NCBI RefSeq assembly: GCF_025144465.1
Contig: NZ_CP083553.1
Coordinates: 2,478,001 to 2,542,000, forward strand
Direction of reading: 5' to 3'
Source of the DNA: Leisingera sp. S132
GTDB lineage: Bacteria; Pseudomonadota; Alphaproteobacteria; Rhodobacterales; Rhodobacteraceae
DNA: 64,000 nt
Shown here: piece after piece, positions 28,260 through 36,958 of the stretch
How positions within the stretch are numbered: position 1 is the stretch's first letter
How the letters are laid out: each line of letters begins with the position of its first letter
Notes under the pieces: model-generated
What the model was told of the DNA's origin: nothing
The model's database searches: none
What the model saw: the letters and a program-made list of their open reading frames with translations, nothing else
Position numbers and translations under genes: made by a program

Positions 28260-29939
28260 GTGGCAAGCGCACTCTGGCAAGGCAACTGGATCACCCGCGC
28301 CCGGATCATCACCGGGCTGGTACTGCTCACCTTTGCCTTCTTCCATTTCCTCAACATCGGCCTCGGGCTGATCTCACCCGAATGGATGGATGAGTTTCAG
28401 GACGCCCGCCAGGTGATCACCCGCAGCCTGCTGGGCAGCCTGATCCTCGGCACCTCGCTGATCCTGCACGCCGGGCTGGCATTGTGGAACCTGGCCCGCC
28501 GCCGCAGCCTGCGGATGCGCTGGGGCGAGGCGCTGCAGACCGTGCTTGGCCTCTTGATCCCGCTGCAGCTAATCGCCCACATCGTCTTTACCCGCTACTC
28601 GCACGAGGTCTACGGCACCAATGACGAGATGCCCTATCAGATCATCCTGATGTGGGCCTCGCCCGAGATCTGGCAGCAGAGCCTTTTGCTGCTGGCAGTC
28701 TGGATCCACGGCTGCATGGGGCTGCACTACTGGCTGCGGCTCACCCGCTGGTGGCGCCCGCTGATCCCCTGGATGGCCGGCATCGCCGTGTTCATCCCCG
28801 CCTTTGCCTTTGCCGGCCTGCTGACAGAGGGCCGCCGCATCTATGATCTGTTTGTCGAAGGCACCGAGCGCGCCGCGCTGATGGCGGACTTCAACTGGCC
28901 CAGCCAGCAGGCCTTTGCCGAGATGTTTGCAACCGAAAGCCGGTGGCTAATGATCTTCTTTGCGCTGCTCGGTCTTGCTGCCGCATCCTACCTTCTGCGC
29001 AAGCTCATCCGCCGCCGCCGGGCGGTCACCATCCGCTATGCCTTCGGCCCCGAAATCCGGGCAGAGCGCGGCATGACCCTGCTGGAGATGTCGCGCGCGG
29101 GCGGTGTCCAGCACACCTCGCTTTGCGGCGGCAAGGGGCGCTGCACCACCTGCCGCGTGGTGCTGGATGAGGGCGGCGAGCATCTGCCGCCGCCCGAGCC
29201 GCCCGAGGCCCGCAGCCTGGAACGCGTCAAGGCCCCCGCCAACATGCGGCTGGCCTGCCAGATCCGCCCGCAGGCGCCGCTGACCGTCACCCGCCTGTTC
29301 CGCCCCGACGGCCGCCGCGGCCGCGCCCATGCCAGCCAGGGCAGCGAGCAGCAGCTGGCGGTGCTGTTCCTCGACATGCGCGGCTTCACCGCCCGCACCG
29401 CAGGCCAGCTGCCCTATGACGTGGTGTTCCTGCTGAACCGCTTCTTTGACGCCATCGTGCCTGCCATCACAAATGCGGGCGGCACAGTGGACAAATACCT
29501 CGGCGACGGGCTGCTGGCACTGTTTGAGGCCGCAACCCCTGCCCGTTCCGCCGCTGCCGCGCTGGAGGCCGCCGCCGCCATCGGCAGCGCGCTGCAGGAC
29601 TTCAACGCGCAACTGGCCGCTGACGGCGAACCGGAGGTCCGCATCGGCATCGGCATTCACCTGGGCGATCTGGTGCTGGGCGAGATCGGCAGCGCCGCCC
29701 ATGCCCCGCGCACCATCATCGGCGGCAGCGTCAACACCGCCAGCCGGCTGGAGGCCAAGACCAAGGACCTGGGCGTGGAGCTGCTGATCTCTGCCCAGGT
29801 GCTGGAAGCCGCAGGCTATGATTCGGCCCATCTGGCGCTTGAAACCTTCCAGCTGCGCGGCGTGTCCCTGCCGCTGGACGCCCTGCCCGTGCCCCATGCC
29901 GCCGCCCTGCCGCGTACCCTGGCCGGAGAACAGCGTTAG
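28260..29939 (+). CDS. Membrane-anchored 2Fe-2S ferredoxin/class III adenylate cyclase
   Basis: Translation starts with GTG behind GGAAGGG. Residues 10-250 contain about six membrane helices with histidines (SLILHAGLALW, LIAHIVFTRYSHEV, VWIHGCMGLHYW), suggesting a haem-binding anchor like that of succinate dehydrogenase. Residues 258-350 form a plant-type ferredoxin (SLCGGKGRCTTCRVV plus a later LACQI cysteine). Residues 365-540 are the catalytic domain: FLDMRGFTART metal site, DKYLGDGLLALF and RTIIGGSVNTASRLEA. Rhizobial CyaC-type cyclases have this architecture and act as redox sensors. Divergent from the caspase-like gene. Confidence 0.9.
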   Translation: MASALWQGNWITRARIITGLVLLTFAFFHFLNIGLGLISPEWMDEFQDARQVITRSLLGSLILGTSLILHAGLALWNLARRRSLRMRWGEALQTVLGLLIPLQLIAHIVFTRYSHEVYGTNDEMPYQIILMWASPEIWQQSLLLLAVWIHGCMGLHYWLRLTRWWRPLIPWMAGIAVFIPAFAFAGLLTEGRRIYDLFVEGTERAALMADFNWPSQQAFAEMFATESRWLMIFFALLGLAAASYLLRKLIRRRRAVTIRYAFGPEIRAERGMTLLEMSRAGGVQHTSLCGGKGRCTTCRVVLDEGGEHLPPPEPPEARSLERVKAPANMRLACQIRPQAPLTVTRLFRPDGRRGRAHASQGSEQQLAVLFLDMRGFTARTAGQLPYDVVFLLNRFFDAIVPAITNAGGTVDKYLGDGLLALFEAATPARSAAAALEAAAAIGSALQDFNAQLAADGEPEVRIGIGIHLGDLVLGEIGSAAHAPRTIIGGSVNTASRLEAKTKDLGVELLISAQVLEAAGYDSAHLALETFQLRGVSLPLDALPVPHAAALPRTLAGEQR

Positions 29940-30126
29940 GCCCGGGGGCCCCGGCGCAAAACACCTGTTTGCCCCGCAGCCCGCTGCCGCACCAGCCATC
30001 CGGCCCGGCACGCCGCGGGAGAACAATCCCCCCGGCCACCCGCTCCCGTTGCAGCCCTGCAACGCAGCAGAATTTCGCCGCCCGCCGCCAGTTTCTGCTT
30101 TGCATCCGGGGCGGATCATGCAATGC

Positions 30127-30140
30127 GTTCACGCGTGAAC
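30127..30140. promoter_or_regulatory. Perfect 14-bp palindrome before the HTH-sat-cysC frame
   Basis: GTTCACG is followed directly by its complement CGTGAAC. It lies 36 bp upstream of the first credible start (GTG 30176) of a MarR/EPS-type HTH domain, so it is a good candidate for an autoregulatory operator. The rest of the gap 29940-30175 shows no other gene. Confidence 0.5.
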
Positions 30141-30175
30141 ACACTTTTAACCCGTTGACCGTACTGCCGCCGCCC

Positions 30176-30541
30176 GTGACCGAACCCGCTTCCATATCCA
30201 CCCCTGAAGGCGAAGACCTGCTGTTCCGCCTCCTGCGCCAGCTTGATACGGCGCCGGATGCTTCGCAGCGCGCGACCGCCGCCGCGGTGGGGATTTCTCT
30301 GGGGCGGCTCAACACCCTGTTGCGCGCTGCGGCCGATAGCGGCCTGATCACCATCAGCGCCCGCCCCGGCCCGGACAAGCGGCAGCGGTTCGCCTATTCG
30401 CTGACCACCCGGGGTGCGGCGGAAAAAGTGCGGCTCACCGATCAATTCCTTGCCCGCAAGCTCGCAGAATACAATGCGCTGCACGCGGAACTCACCGGCT
30501 CCGCTAGCGGCCTCCCCCCTCTCAAACACAGGACCAACCCG
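30176..30541 (+). CDS. MarR/EPS-type winged-HTH domain reading in frame into sat-cysC
   Basis: From GTG 30176 (a TTG lies 24 bases earlier) the frame encodes about 122 residues matching the EPS-associated MarR regulators: LLFRLLRQLDTAPDASQR, the HTH with AAVGISLGRLNTLLRAAADSGL, FAYSLTTRGAAEKVRLTDQFL, and LAEYNALHAEL at the end. No stop codon separates it from the ATP sulfurylase ATG at 30542. It is therefore either the N-terminal domain of a 691-residue fusion or a regulator gene that lost its own stop. An AGGA ribosome site before 30542 allows a separate start for the enzyme. Confidence 0.65.
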
Positions 30542-32251
30542 ATGCAAAGCAATCTGGCTCCCATCCCTGAGCTTTATGTCTCCTACGAAAGCGCCCAGAA
30601 ACTGAAAGTCGAAGCAGCCGACCTGGTCAGCTGGGACCTGACCCCGCGCCAGATCTGCGACCTGGAACTGCTGATGAACGGCGGCTTCAATCCGCTTAAG
30701 GGCTTCCTGTCCGAGGCTGATTACAACAGCGTCGTCGACACCATGCGCCTGACCGACGGCAGCCTGTGGCCGATGCCGATCACCCTGGATGTGTCCGAAG
30801 ACTTCGCCGCCAAGCTGGACGCGGGCCAGGACATTGCCCTGCGCGACCAGGAAGGCGTGATCCTTGCCACCATGACCGTCACCGACAACTGGGTGCCGAA
30901 CAAGGCGAAAGAGGCCGAGAAGGTCTTTGGCGCCGATGACGATGCCCACCCGGCAGTCAACTACCTGCACAACCAGGCCGGCAAGGTCTATCTGGGCGGC
31001 CCGGTCACCGGCATCCAGCAGCCCGTGCACTATGACTTCCGCGCCCGCCGCGACACCCCGAATGAGCTGCGCGCCTACTTCCGCAAGCTGGGCTGGACCA
31101 AGGTTGTTGCCTTCCAGACCCGCAACCCGCTGCACCGCGCCCACCAGGAGCTGACCTTCCGCGCCGCGCGCGAAGCCCAGGCCAACCTGCTGATCCACCC
31201 GGTTGTCGGCATGACCAAACCGGGCGACGTCGACCACTTCACCCGCGTCCGCTGCTACGAGGCGGTGCTGGACAAATACCCGGCCGCCACCACCTCCATG
31301 TCGCTCTTGAACCTGGCGATGCGCATGGCCGGCCCGCGCGAGGCGGTCTGGCACGGCCTGATCCGCAAGAACCACGGCTGCACCCATTTCATCGTCGGCC
31401 GCGACCACGCAGGCCCCGGCAAGAACTCCGCCGGCGACGATTTCTATGGCCCCTATGACGCGCAGGACCTGTTCCGCGAGTTCCAGGGCGAAATGGGCAT
31501 CGAAATGGTCGACTTCAAACACATGGTCTATGTGCAGGAGCGCGCCCAGTACGAGCCGAACGACGAGATCGAAGACCGCGACAACGTCACCATCCTGAAC
31601 ATCTCCGGCACCGAACTGCGCCGCCGCCTGGCCGAGGGCCTGGAAATCCCCGAGTGGTTCTCCTTCCCCGAGGTCGTTTCCGAGCTGCGCAAGACCAAGC
31701 CGCCGCGCTCCAAGCAGGGCTTCACCGTGTTCTTCACCGGCTTCTCCGGTTCCGGCAAGTCCACCATCGCCAACGCGCTGATGGTCAAGCTGATGGAAAT
31801 GGGCGGCCGCCCGGTCACCCTGCTCGATGGCGACATCGTGCGTAAGAACCTCAGCTCCGAGCTGGGCTTCTCCAAAGAGCACCGCGACCTCAACATCCGC
31901 CGCATCGGCTATGTTGCGTCCGAGATCACCAAGAACGGCGGCATCGCCATCTGCGCCCCGATCGCGCCCTACGCCACCACCCGTCGCGCCGTGCGCGAGG
32001 ACGTGGAACAGTTCGGCGCCTTTGTCGAAGTGCATGTTGCCACCTCGATCGAGGAATGCGAGCGCCGCGACCGCAAGGGCCTCTACAAACTGGCCCGCGA
32101 AGGCAAGATCAAGGAGTTCACCGGCATTTCCGACCCCTACGACGTGCCGGCCAACCCGGAGCTGTCGGTCGAGACTGAGAACGTCGACGTTGACAACTGC
32201 GCCCACCAGGTTCTGCTGAAGCTGGAAAGCATGGGCCTGATCAAGGCCTGA
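30542..32251 (+). CDS. Bifunctional sulfate adenylyltransferase/adenylylsulfate kinase
   Basis: The enzyme activates sulfate to APS and then phosphorylates it to PAPS. From ATG 30542 the product has 569 residues. The ATP sulfurylase part shows NGGFNPLKGFLSEADY near 45, the active-site motif QTRNPLHRAHQE near 195 and VGRDHAGPG near 290. The C-terminal APS kinase shows the P-loop GFSGSGKST near 400, LLDGDIVRKNL and the GIAICAPIAPY segment. All key residues are present. The same frame extends upstream into an HTH domain without a stop. A strong terminator follows. Confidence 0.93.
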   Translation: MQSNLAPIPELYVSYESAQKLKVEAADLVSWDLTPRQICDLELLMNGGFNPLKGFLSEADYNSVVDTMRLTDGSLWPMPITLDVSEDFAAKLDAGQDIALRDQEGVILATMTVTDNWVPNKAKEAEKVFGADDDAHPAVNYLHNQAGKVYLGGPVTGIQQPVHYDFRARRDTPNELRAYFRKLGWTKVVAFQTRNPLHRAHQELTFRAAREAQANLLIHPVVGMTKPGDVDHFTRVRCYEAVLDKYPAATTSMSLLNLAMRMAGPREAVWHGLIRKNHGCTHFIVGRDHAGPGKNSAGDDFYGPYDAQDLFREFQGEMGIEMVDFKHMVYVQERAQYEPNDEIEDRDNVTILNISGTELRRRLAEGLEIPEWFSFPEVVSELRKTKPPRSKQGFTVFFTGFSGSGKSTIANALMVKLMEMGGRPVTLLDGDIVRKNLSSELGFSKEHRDLNIRRIGYVASEITKNGGIAICAPIAPYATTRRAVREDVEQFGAFVEVHVATSIEECERRDRKGLYKLAREGKIKEFTGISDPYDVPANPELSVETENVDVDNCAHQVLLKLESMGLIKA

Positions 32252-32278
32252 GCCTGACGGCACAGCGAGAAACACAAA

Positions 32279-32308
32279 CGGCCCGCCATCCGGCGGGCCG
32301 TTTCCTTT
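32279..32308 (+). terminator. Terminator after sat-cysC
   Basis: CGGCCCGCC and GGCGGGCCG form a 9-bp stem around ATCC and are followed by TTTCCTTTCC, 28 bp after the stop. Confidence 0.85.
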
Positions 32309-32352
32309 CCGCAACAGCAGGGCCGCCCGCGCTGCCGCCCAGGGCCGCACGG

Positions 32353-32754
32353 CTAGTGTGACGCGATCAGTGCCGCAATCTGCTTCACATGCTCCACCGT
32401 CAAAGGCTTGTTCAGGAAATCCTTCACCACGTCAAAACGCATGGCCCGCGCCTTGTCTTCCGGGTTCAGCGAGGTCGTGATCATGACCACGACGCTTTTG
32501 GCAAAGCCTTCGCCGATTTCCCGGCTCGCAGCCTCCAGGAACTGGAAACCGTCCATTCTGGGCATGTTGATATCCAGAAGGATGACATCAACTTCCAGCT
32601 GGGGGTTGGCCTTCAAATGCTCCAGCGCCTCATCGGCATAGGTGAACCCCAGCACCTCCTCCACCAGTCCCGACTTGTTCATGATGCGCTGGTACTGGCG
32701 CTGATCGATCTTCTCATCGTCGATCAGAACCGCCAGCTGAATGGGTTTCGTCAT
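32353..32754 (-). CDS. Stand-alone response regulator receiver protein
   Basis: The 133-residue protein is a single receiver domain: acidic pair in LAVLIDDEKID near residue 12, phospho-acceptor Asp in VDVILLDINMPRMDGF near 61, Thr in VVMITTS and Lys in FLNKPLT near 117. There is no output domain. It starts 41 bp inside the end of the histidine kinase gene, so the two are a coupled two-component pair. The output must go through another protein. Confidence 0.93.
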   Translation of the reverse strand: MTKPIQLAVLIDDEKIDQRQYQRIMNKSGLVEEVLGFTYADEALEHLKANPQLEVDVILLDINMPRMDGFQFLEAASREIGEGFAKSVVVMITTSLNPEDKARAMRFDVVKDFLNKPLTVEHVKQIAALIASH

Positions 32755-34201
32755 TAAAGCTCCTTGGCAGTTTCAAAAGGAAGGCTGTTCCGCCATCCAG
32801 TCCGTCTTGAATGGAAATCTCACCGCCATGATTTGAGATCACACGGCGGCAGGTGGCCAGGCCGATTCCCGAACCCTCATAGGCAGCACGCGTATGAAGC
32901 CTCTTGAACAGGCCGAAAATCTTGTCCCGGTGCTCCTGTGGAACACCGATGCCGTTGTCCGCCACTGTGACGGCGAAACATTCGGCCCGGGTTTCCGCAG
33001 TCAGGCGGACAATGGGTTTCACACCCGGCTTCCGGAACTTGACCGCATTGGCGATCAGGTTCTGAAACAAAAGCCGCAGCTGCGCCGGGTGCCCGCAGAC
33101 CACCGGCAGGCGGCCTGTCTCAATGCTGGCGTCTGCGGCCCGGATGTCCGCCGCCAGATCCTTGACCACGTCCTGAACCAGCGTTGCAAGATCCACGCCT
33201 TCAGCCTCAAAACCGCTTTGGACAAGCCGGGCATACCCCAGCACATCATCCACAAGCGCCCCCATCCGCGCATTCGTGGCTCGCATGTCACCCAGGATTT
33301 CCTGCTCCTCCCCGCCCAGCGCGCCGGCTTCCGCCAGCTCATCGATCAGCATCGCCATGGTATTGACCGGCGACTTCAGGTCATGGGAAAGGGCATAGGT
33401 AAACTCCGCCTGCTCCTGGTTCGCGTTCCGCAGTTGTTCGGCATAGGTTTCCGACGCCTCGCTCCACCCGTTGATGGCCGCCTCCAGGGTGTCGAACTCG
33501 GACGTGCCGCCGCCCGGAAAGGACCGCGCCGTATCCAGCACCAGCCTCTGCCCCTTTTCCTCCGGGTCATAGCTGCTGGCAAATCTGGACAGGCTGGACA
33601 GATGGCGCCCGACAAGGTGCCGGAAAATCAGCAGGATCGCCAGACTCACTACCGCTGTCTTCAGGCAGTTGGTTGCCAGGATGACCAGCGCCCTGCTCAG
33701 GACCAGGCCCCAGATGCGGGCATAGTCCGCATGGACCGTCAACACGCCCAGAGTGTCTGTCCTGCCATTCACCTGGCGCAGGATCGGCAGTTCAATACGG
33801 TACCCCGTTGCGGATGCCTCCCCCACCGTGCGGTAGGAGATCCCGGCCCCGGTAATCTCGGCACTTCTGACCCCCTCAATCCGGGCAATCCCCGCAAGCT
33901 GGGTCCGGATCAAAGTGTCATCAAGCAGCCAGACACTCTCTGCCAGACTGGGCAAAATGGACACTTCGATTTTGCCAAGAGCCGCATCCTGATCGCGTTT
34001 TTCCCGGTGAAAGTCAGCAGCCAGCTGGGCGGACGTCATCAAAAGCGCCAGCACCGTGCTGCACAGGATCGTCCAAAAGGCAAACCTGCGCGCGACAGTG
34101 CTGCGCAGCCCTTCGGCCCAGGCAGAGGCAAGAAACCAAGGTGTCCACCCGCCGGAGCTGGCGGCAGCAGCCTGCCCGTTCTGATCATCCGCAATGGTCA
34201 A
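32714..34201 (-). CDS. Membrane-bound sensor histidine kinase
   Basis: Translation probably starts with TTG, because AAGGG lies eight bases before it and no in-frame ATG or GTG is near. The 495 residues contain a membrane helix at about 42-64, a periplasmic sensor region of about 110 residues, and a second helix near 180-200. The H-box is YALSHDLKSPVNTMAML near 270, followed by the N-box NLIANAVKF near 385, VADNGIGVP and GSGIGLATCRRV. It is cotranscribed with the receiver protein and divergent from a solute-binding protein that may feed it a ligand signal. Confidence 0.93.
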   Translation of the reverse strand: MTIADDQNGQAAAASSGGWTPWFLASAWAEGLRSTVARRFAFWTILCSTVLALLMTSAQLAADFHREKRDQDAALGKIEVSILPSLAESVWLLDDTLIRTQLAGIARIEGVRSAEITGAGISYRTVGEASATGYRIELPILRQVNGRTDTLGVLTVHADYARIWGLVLSRALVILATNCLKTAVVSLAILLIFRHLVGRHLSSLSRFASSYDPEEKGQRLVLDTARSFPGGGTSEFDTLEAAINGWSEASETYAEQLRNANQEQAEFTYALSHDLKSPVNTMAMLIDELAEAGALGGEEQEILGDMRATNARMGALVDDVLGYARLVQSGFEAEGVDLATLVQDVVKDLAADIRAADASIETGRLPVVCGHPAQLRLLFQNLIANAVKFRKPGVKPIVRLTAETRAECFAVTVADNGIGVPQEHRDKIFGLFKRLHTRAAYEGSGIGLATCRRVISNHGGEISIQDGLDGGTAFLLKLPRSFNDETHSAGGSDRR

Positions 34202-34224
34202 CTCTGTACCCTTATGCCCTTGCC

Positions 34225-34249
34225 TTGATATCCACTCAGGGTTGATATC
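34225..34249. promoter_or_regulatory. Direct repeats in the kinase/solute-binding protein gap
   Basis: TTGATATC occurs at 34225-34232 and 34242-34249, 17 bp apart start to start. Each contains the palindrome GATATC. The site is 24 bp upstream of the kinase start and about 54 bp upstream of the divergent binding protein. Confidence 0.4.
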
Positions 34250-34302
34250 ATATTAAGGCATTCATGTTAAAGCATATCCAGCATCCGTAAGGGAGACCTG
34301 TT

Positions 34303-35046
34303 GTGTCAAAAATTGCGCCGTTTCTGCTCAGCTTCCTGTTTGCCGCGCACGCAGCCCAGGCCGAGGAATTGCAGTTCTGCTACGATCCCTATCCGCCCTA
34401 CACCCTGGGCACATACGGGCCGGCCAGCGGCGGATTGAAGGTTGCGCTGCTGGAGGCCGTCACCGCGCGGATTGAAAACCTGACCGCAACGGTGACCCTG
34501 CTGCCCTGGAAAAGATGCCAGCAAGAGGCCCGCGACGGCACCATGGACGGGGTTCTGCCGCTCTTCCCGAACCCTGACCGCGCGGAATACATGGCGTTCA
34601 CCGACGCCACCTTTGACGAGCAATCGGTCCTCTGGCACCGGCCGGATCAATTCCCGGAGGGCTTTGCCTGGGACGGCAGCTTCAGCACCATCTCGCATCT
34701 GCGGCTCGGGATGCTGACGGGCTCCTATGTGGACGAGGGCATGGAGACCGCCTTTGAAAGCCGGCAGGGCATTACCCGCGCCCGGGATATCCAGACCCTG
34801 ATGGAGCTTCTGGTGCTCGGCCGCGTGGACCTTGTGGCAACGGATGCAGCGGTCGGTCGGCACATCCTGGTAACGGCCGGCTGGCAGGACAAGGCCCGGC
34901 GCATGGCCACGCCAATTGACAGCCGCACATCCCATTTCGGATTGTCCAAAGCCTCGGGGGCCTCCCGGCATCTGGAGGAGTTCAACCGCGCCATAGCCGC
35001 CCTGCAGGCAGAGGGGGTGATCGCCGCCCTTCTGACCGGCGGCTAG
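34303..35046 (+). CDS. Periplasmic solute-binding protein, family 3-like
   Basis: The start is GTG behind AAGGGAGA. The signal peptide MSKIAPFLLSFLFAAHAAQA leads to a mature protein of about 227 residues. The opening ELQFCYDPYPPYTLG and the blocks LLPWKRCQQEARDGTMDGVLPLF and AFTDATFDEQSVLW are typical of the polar amino acid-binding protein fold (SBP_bac_3). There is no transporter gene nearby. Divergence from a histidine kinase suggests a role as a sensory input protein rather than in uptake. Confidence 0.85.
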   Translation: MSKIAPFLLSFLFAAHAAQAEELQFCYDPYPPYTLGTYGPASGGLKVALLEAVTARIENLTATVTLLPWKRCQQEARDGTMDGVLPLFPNPDRAEYMAFTDATFDEQSVLWHRPDQFPEGFAWDGSFSTISHLRLGMLTGSYVDEGMETAFESRQGITRARDIQTLMELLVLGRVDLVATDAAVGRHILVTAGWQDKARRMATPIDSRTSHFGLSKASGASRHLEEFNRAIAALQAEGVIAALLTGG

Positions 35047-35117
35047 GACCAGCGCGGCACTGAAAATGGCCAGCCTGAGGGATCAGGCCGCCAGGGACAG
35101 CCCCCGGCGGCCCTCAG

Positions 35118-36002
35118 CTACACCATCTCCGGCAGATCCGCCGTGCCGCGCATCAGAACGAAACCTTGCCCGGCAACCCGCACGCCTTCGATCGCATCCG
35201 GCGCGCCGATCCGTTCCACGCGCGCCTGGCCCGGGCGGCCCAGCCCGTGACCCTGCTCGGCGGTGAACCCGGCCTTGTCCATCAGGCCATGCGTCCACAG
35301 GTAAGCTGCCATCGCCCCGGTGGCCGACCCGGTAAAGGGATCCTCCGGCGGGCTCGGCGGCGCCATCAGCAGGCGCGAGAAAGTGTCTCCCGCCGCCGTC
35401 GCCCCTTCCAGCGTGACCAGAAACGGCTCCATCATGTCGATGCCATCGGCGCCCAGCGACTTGCCCAAGTCCGCCAGCGCCTCCAGGTTCAGCTCCGCCG
35501 CCTCCAGAGCCGCCCGGTCGCGCAGCACGGTGACGCAGAACGGCAGCCCGGTGGAGACCTTCTGCGGCTGCCCCACGATCGCCTCCACCGGCAGGCTCAC
35601 CGCCGCCGCCACCAGCGCGGGATCGGCAAAGGGGCCGAACTCCGGCGCAATTTGCGTCATCTCGATCAGATCGCCGTCCAGCTTCACCGGCACGATCCCG
35701 GCGCCGGTCTCCAGGGTGAGGCTGTCCCCCGCGATCAGCCCGCGGTCCCGCATCGCCGCCACCGTGGCAATGGTCGGATGGCCGGCAAAGGGAATCTCGC
35801 GGCTGGCCAGGAAGTAGCGCACCTTGACATCCACCACCTCCGACGGGCCGGTGAATGTGCATTCCACCAGCGAGGTCTCCCGCACATAAGCGGTGCAGAC
35901 CGCTTCCGGCAAATGCGCCCCGCCGTGCACCACCGCACATCCGTTGCCGCCGAACGCGCGGTCCGAAAACGCATCCACCCAGTCGAACTCATAGCGCGCC
36001 AT
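35118..36002 (-). CDS. PhzF family isomerase-like protein
   Basis: The start at the second ATG (MARYEFDWVDAF) has GGGAG at a good distance; the first ATG is too close to it. The protein has 294 residues with the DapF-like double fold. The catalytic Glu is in ETSLVECTFTGPSE near residue 45, and REIPFAGHPTIATV near 70 and DPFTGSATGAMAAYLW near 220 are family signatures. PhzF proteins outside phenazine clusters have unknown substrates, and no phenazine genes are present. Confidence 0.9.
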   Translation of the reverse strand: MARYEFDWVDAFSDRAFGGNGCAVVHGGAHLPEAVCTAYVRETSLVECTFTGPSEVVDVKVRYFLASREIPFAGHPTIATVAAMRDRGLIAGDSLTLETGAGIVPVKLDGDLIEMTQIAPEFGPFADPALVAAAVSLPVEAIVGQPQKVSTGLPFCVTVLRDRAALEAAELNLEALADLGKSLGADGIDMMEPFLVTLEGATAAGDTFSRLLMAPPSPPEDPFTGSATGAMAAYLWTHGLMDKAGFTAEQGHGLGRPGQARVERIGAPDAIEGVRVAGQGFVLMRGTADLPEMV

Positions 36003-36027
36003 CTGCATCTCCCGGCTTGAAAGGCAT

Positions 36028-36053
36028 CAAAAAAGGCGGGCCAGCGCCCGCCT
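36028..36053 (-). terminator. Terminator of the Hsp20-DUF1150 unit
   Basis: On the minus strand GGCGGG and CCCGCC pair around CGCTGG and are followed by six T, about 80 bp beyond the DUF1150 stop. Confidence 0.75.
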
Positions 36054-36133
36054 TCCGCATCATGGGGGCCAAACCCCCGGAGTCAATCCGCTGGCTCTGC
36101 AACAGGCCGCGGACTGGACCTGACTCTAACCGC

Positions 36134-36358
36134 CTAGTGCACCGGCACCGGTGTCATGTCGTTCTGCCGCGCCAGCACAAAGGCCAGGCTGCGGTCAGCC
36201 ACCAGCGCCAGCTGGCCGCCCTCAGCATCATGCACGGCATAGAGCAGCTCGCGCCCGCCGGCGTTTGCCTGCACGTCCTTGGGAAGATCTGCCACCGCAA
36301 CCGCCTTCACATAGACGGTCCGGTCTCCGGAATCCTTGAAGTCAAACGGTGTGTGCAT
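36134..36358 (-). CDS. DUF1150 family protein
   Basis: The 74-residue protein matches DUF1150: VYVKAVAVADLPKDVQ, GRELLYAVHDAEGGQLALVADRS (in parts) and the FVLARQNDMTPVPVH end. The family is typical of alphaproteobacteria and commonly sits directly behind a small heat shock gene, as here (5 bp). The role is unknown; a link to proteostasis is inferred only from this neighbourhood. Confidence 0.88.
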   Translation of the reverse strand: MHTPFDFKDSGDRTVYVKAVAVADLPKDVQANAGGRELLYAVHDAEGGQLALVADRSLAFVLARQNDMTPVPVH

Positions 36359-36363
36359 TGCTC

Positions 36364-36777
36364 TTACCCCTTTCTGATACTGATTGTCTGAACCACGGTT
36401 TCAGGCCGCGCACGGGTCAGATCCACATGCAAGAGCCCGTTTTCCATCACCGCCTCGCCCACTTCGACGCCATCGGCCAGCACGAACATGCGCTGGAACT
36501 GGCGCGCCGCGATGCCGCGGTGCAGGAACACCCGCCCCTCGCTGTCGTCGCGCTGGCGGCCGCGGATCACCAGCTGGCGGTCCTCGACGGTGATCGCCAG
36601 ATCCTCCTCGGCGAAACCGGCCACGGCCAGGGTGATGCGGTAGGAATGGTCTGATGTCTGTTCGATATTATAGGGGGGATAGCCTTCGTTGCCCGATTTT
36701 GCCGAGCGTTCCAGGAGGCGTTCCAGCTGCTCGAACCCCAGCATATGCGGGTAAGAGCCCAAGGTTAGTTTCGACAC
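36364..36777 (-). CDS. Small heat shock protein, Hsp20/alpha-crystallin family
   Basis: Translation starts with GTG behind AAGGA. The 137-residue protein resembles IbpA-type holdases: PPYNIEQTSDHSYRITLAVAGF in residues 39-60, DLAITVEDRQLVIRG near 70, FLHRGIAARQFQRMFVLADGV near 90, and NGLLHVDLTR near 115. The C-terminal ISIRKG holds the I-x-I oligomerisation motif. It binds unfolding proteins. It is divergent from DUF465; the 181-bp gap includes a CTTCCC/GGGAAG repeat, and a heat shock promoter is likely but was not assigned. Confidence 0.92.
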   Translation of the reverse strand: MSKLTLGSYPHMLGFEQLERLLERSAKSGNEGYPPYNIEQTSDHSYRITLAVAGFAEEDLAITVEDRQLVIRGRQRDDSEGRVFLHRGIAARQFQRMFVLADGVEVGEAVMENGLLHVDLTRARPETVVQTISIRKG

Positions 36778-36958
36778 GCTGTTCGTCCTTTATGCCAAAG
36801 CGACGGATATCCGCGGCCCCGGTACCGGCAGCCGCTTCCCCAAGAATATGGGAAGTTCTTTATGGATTCACAAGACCATGTGCCCATAGGTCTAGCGGAA
36901 AAGCCCTTAACGAAGTATCTTCATTCTCACTTCATTCATAAGCCCGATTGAGTCCCCC

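Noticed and set aside
30116..32350. Open frame of 744 codons opposite sat-cysC
   Set aside because: Same antisense effect of GC-rich codon use; no domain or ribosome site supports it.
35118..36002. Phenazine biosynthesis locus
   Set aside because: Only a PhzF-family gene is present, and this family is widespread outside phenazine pathways.
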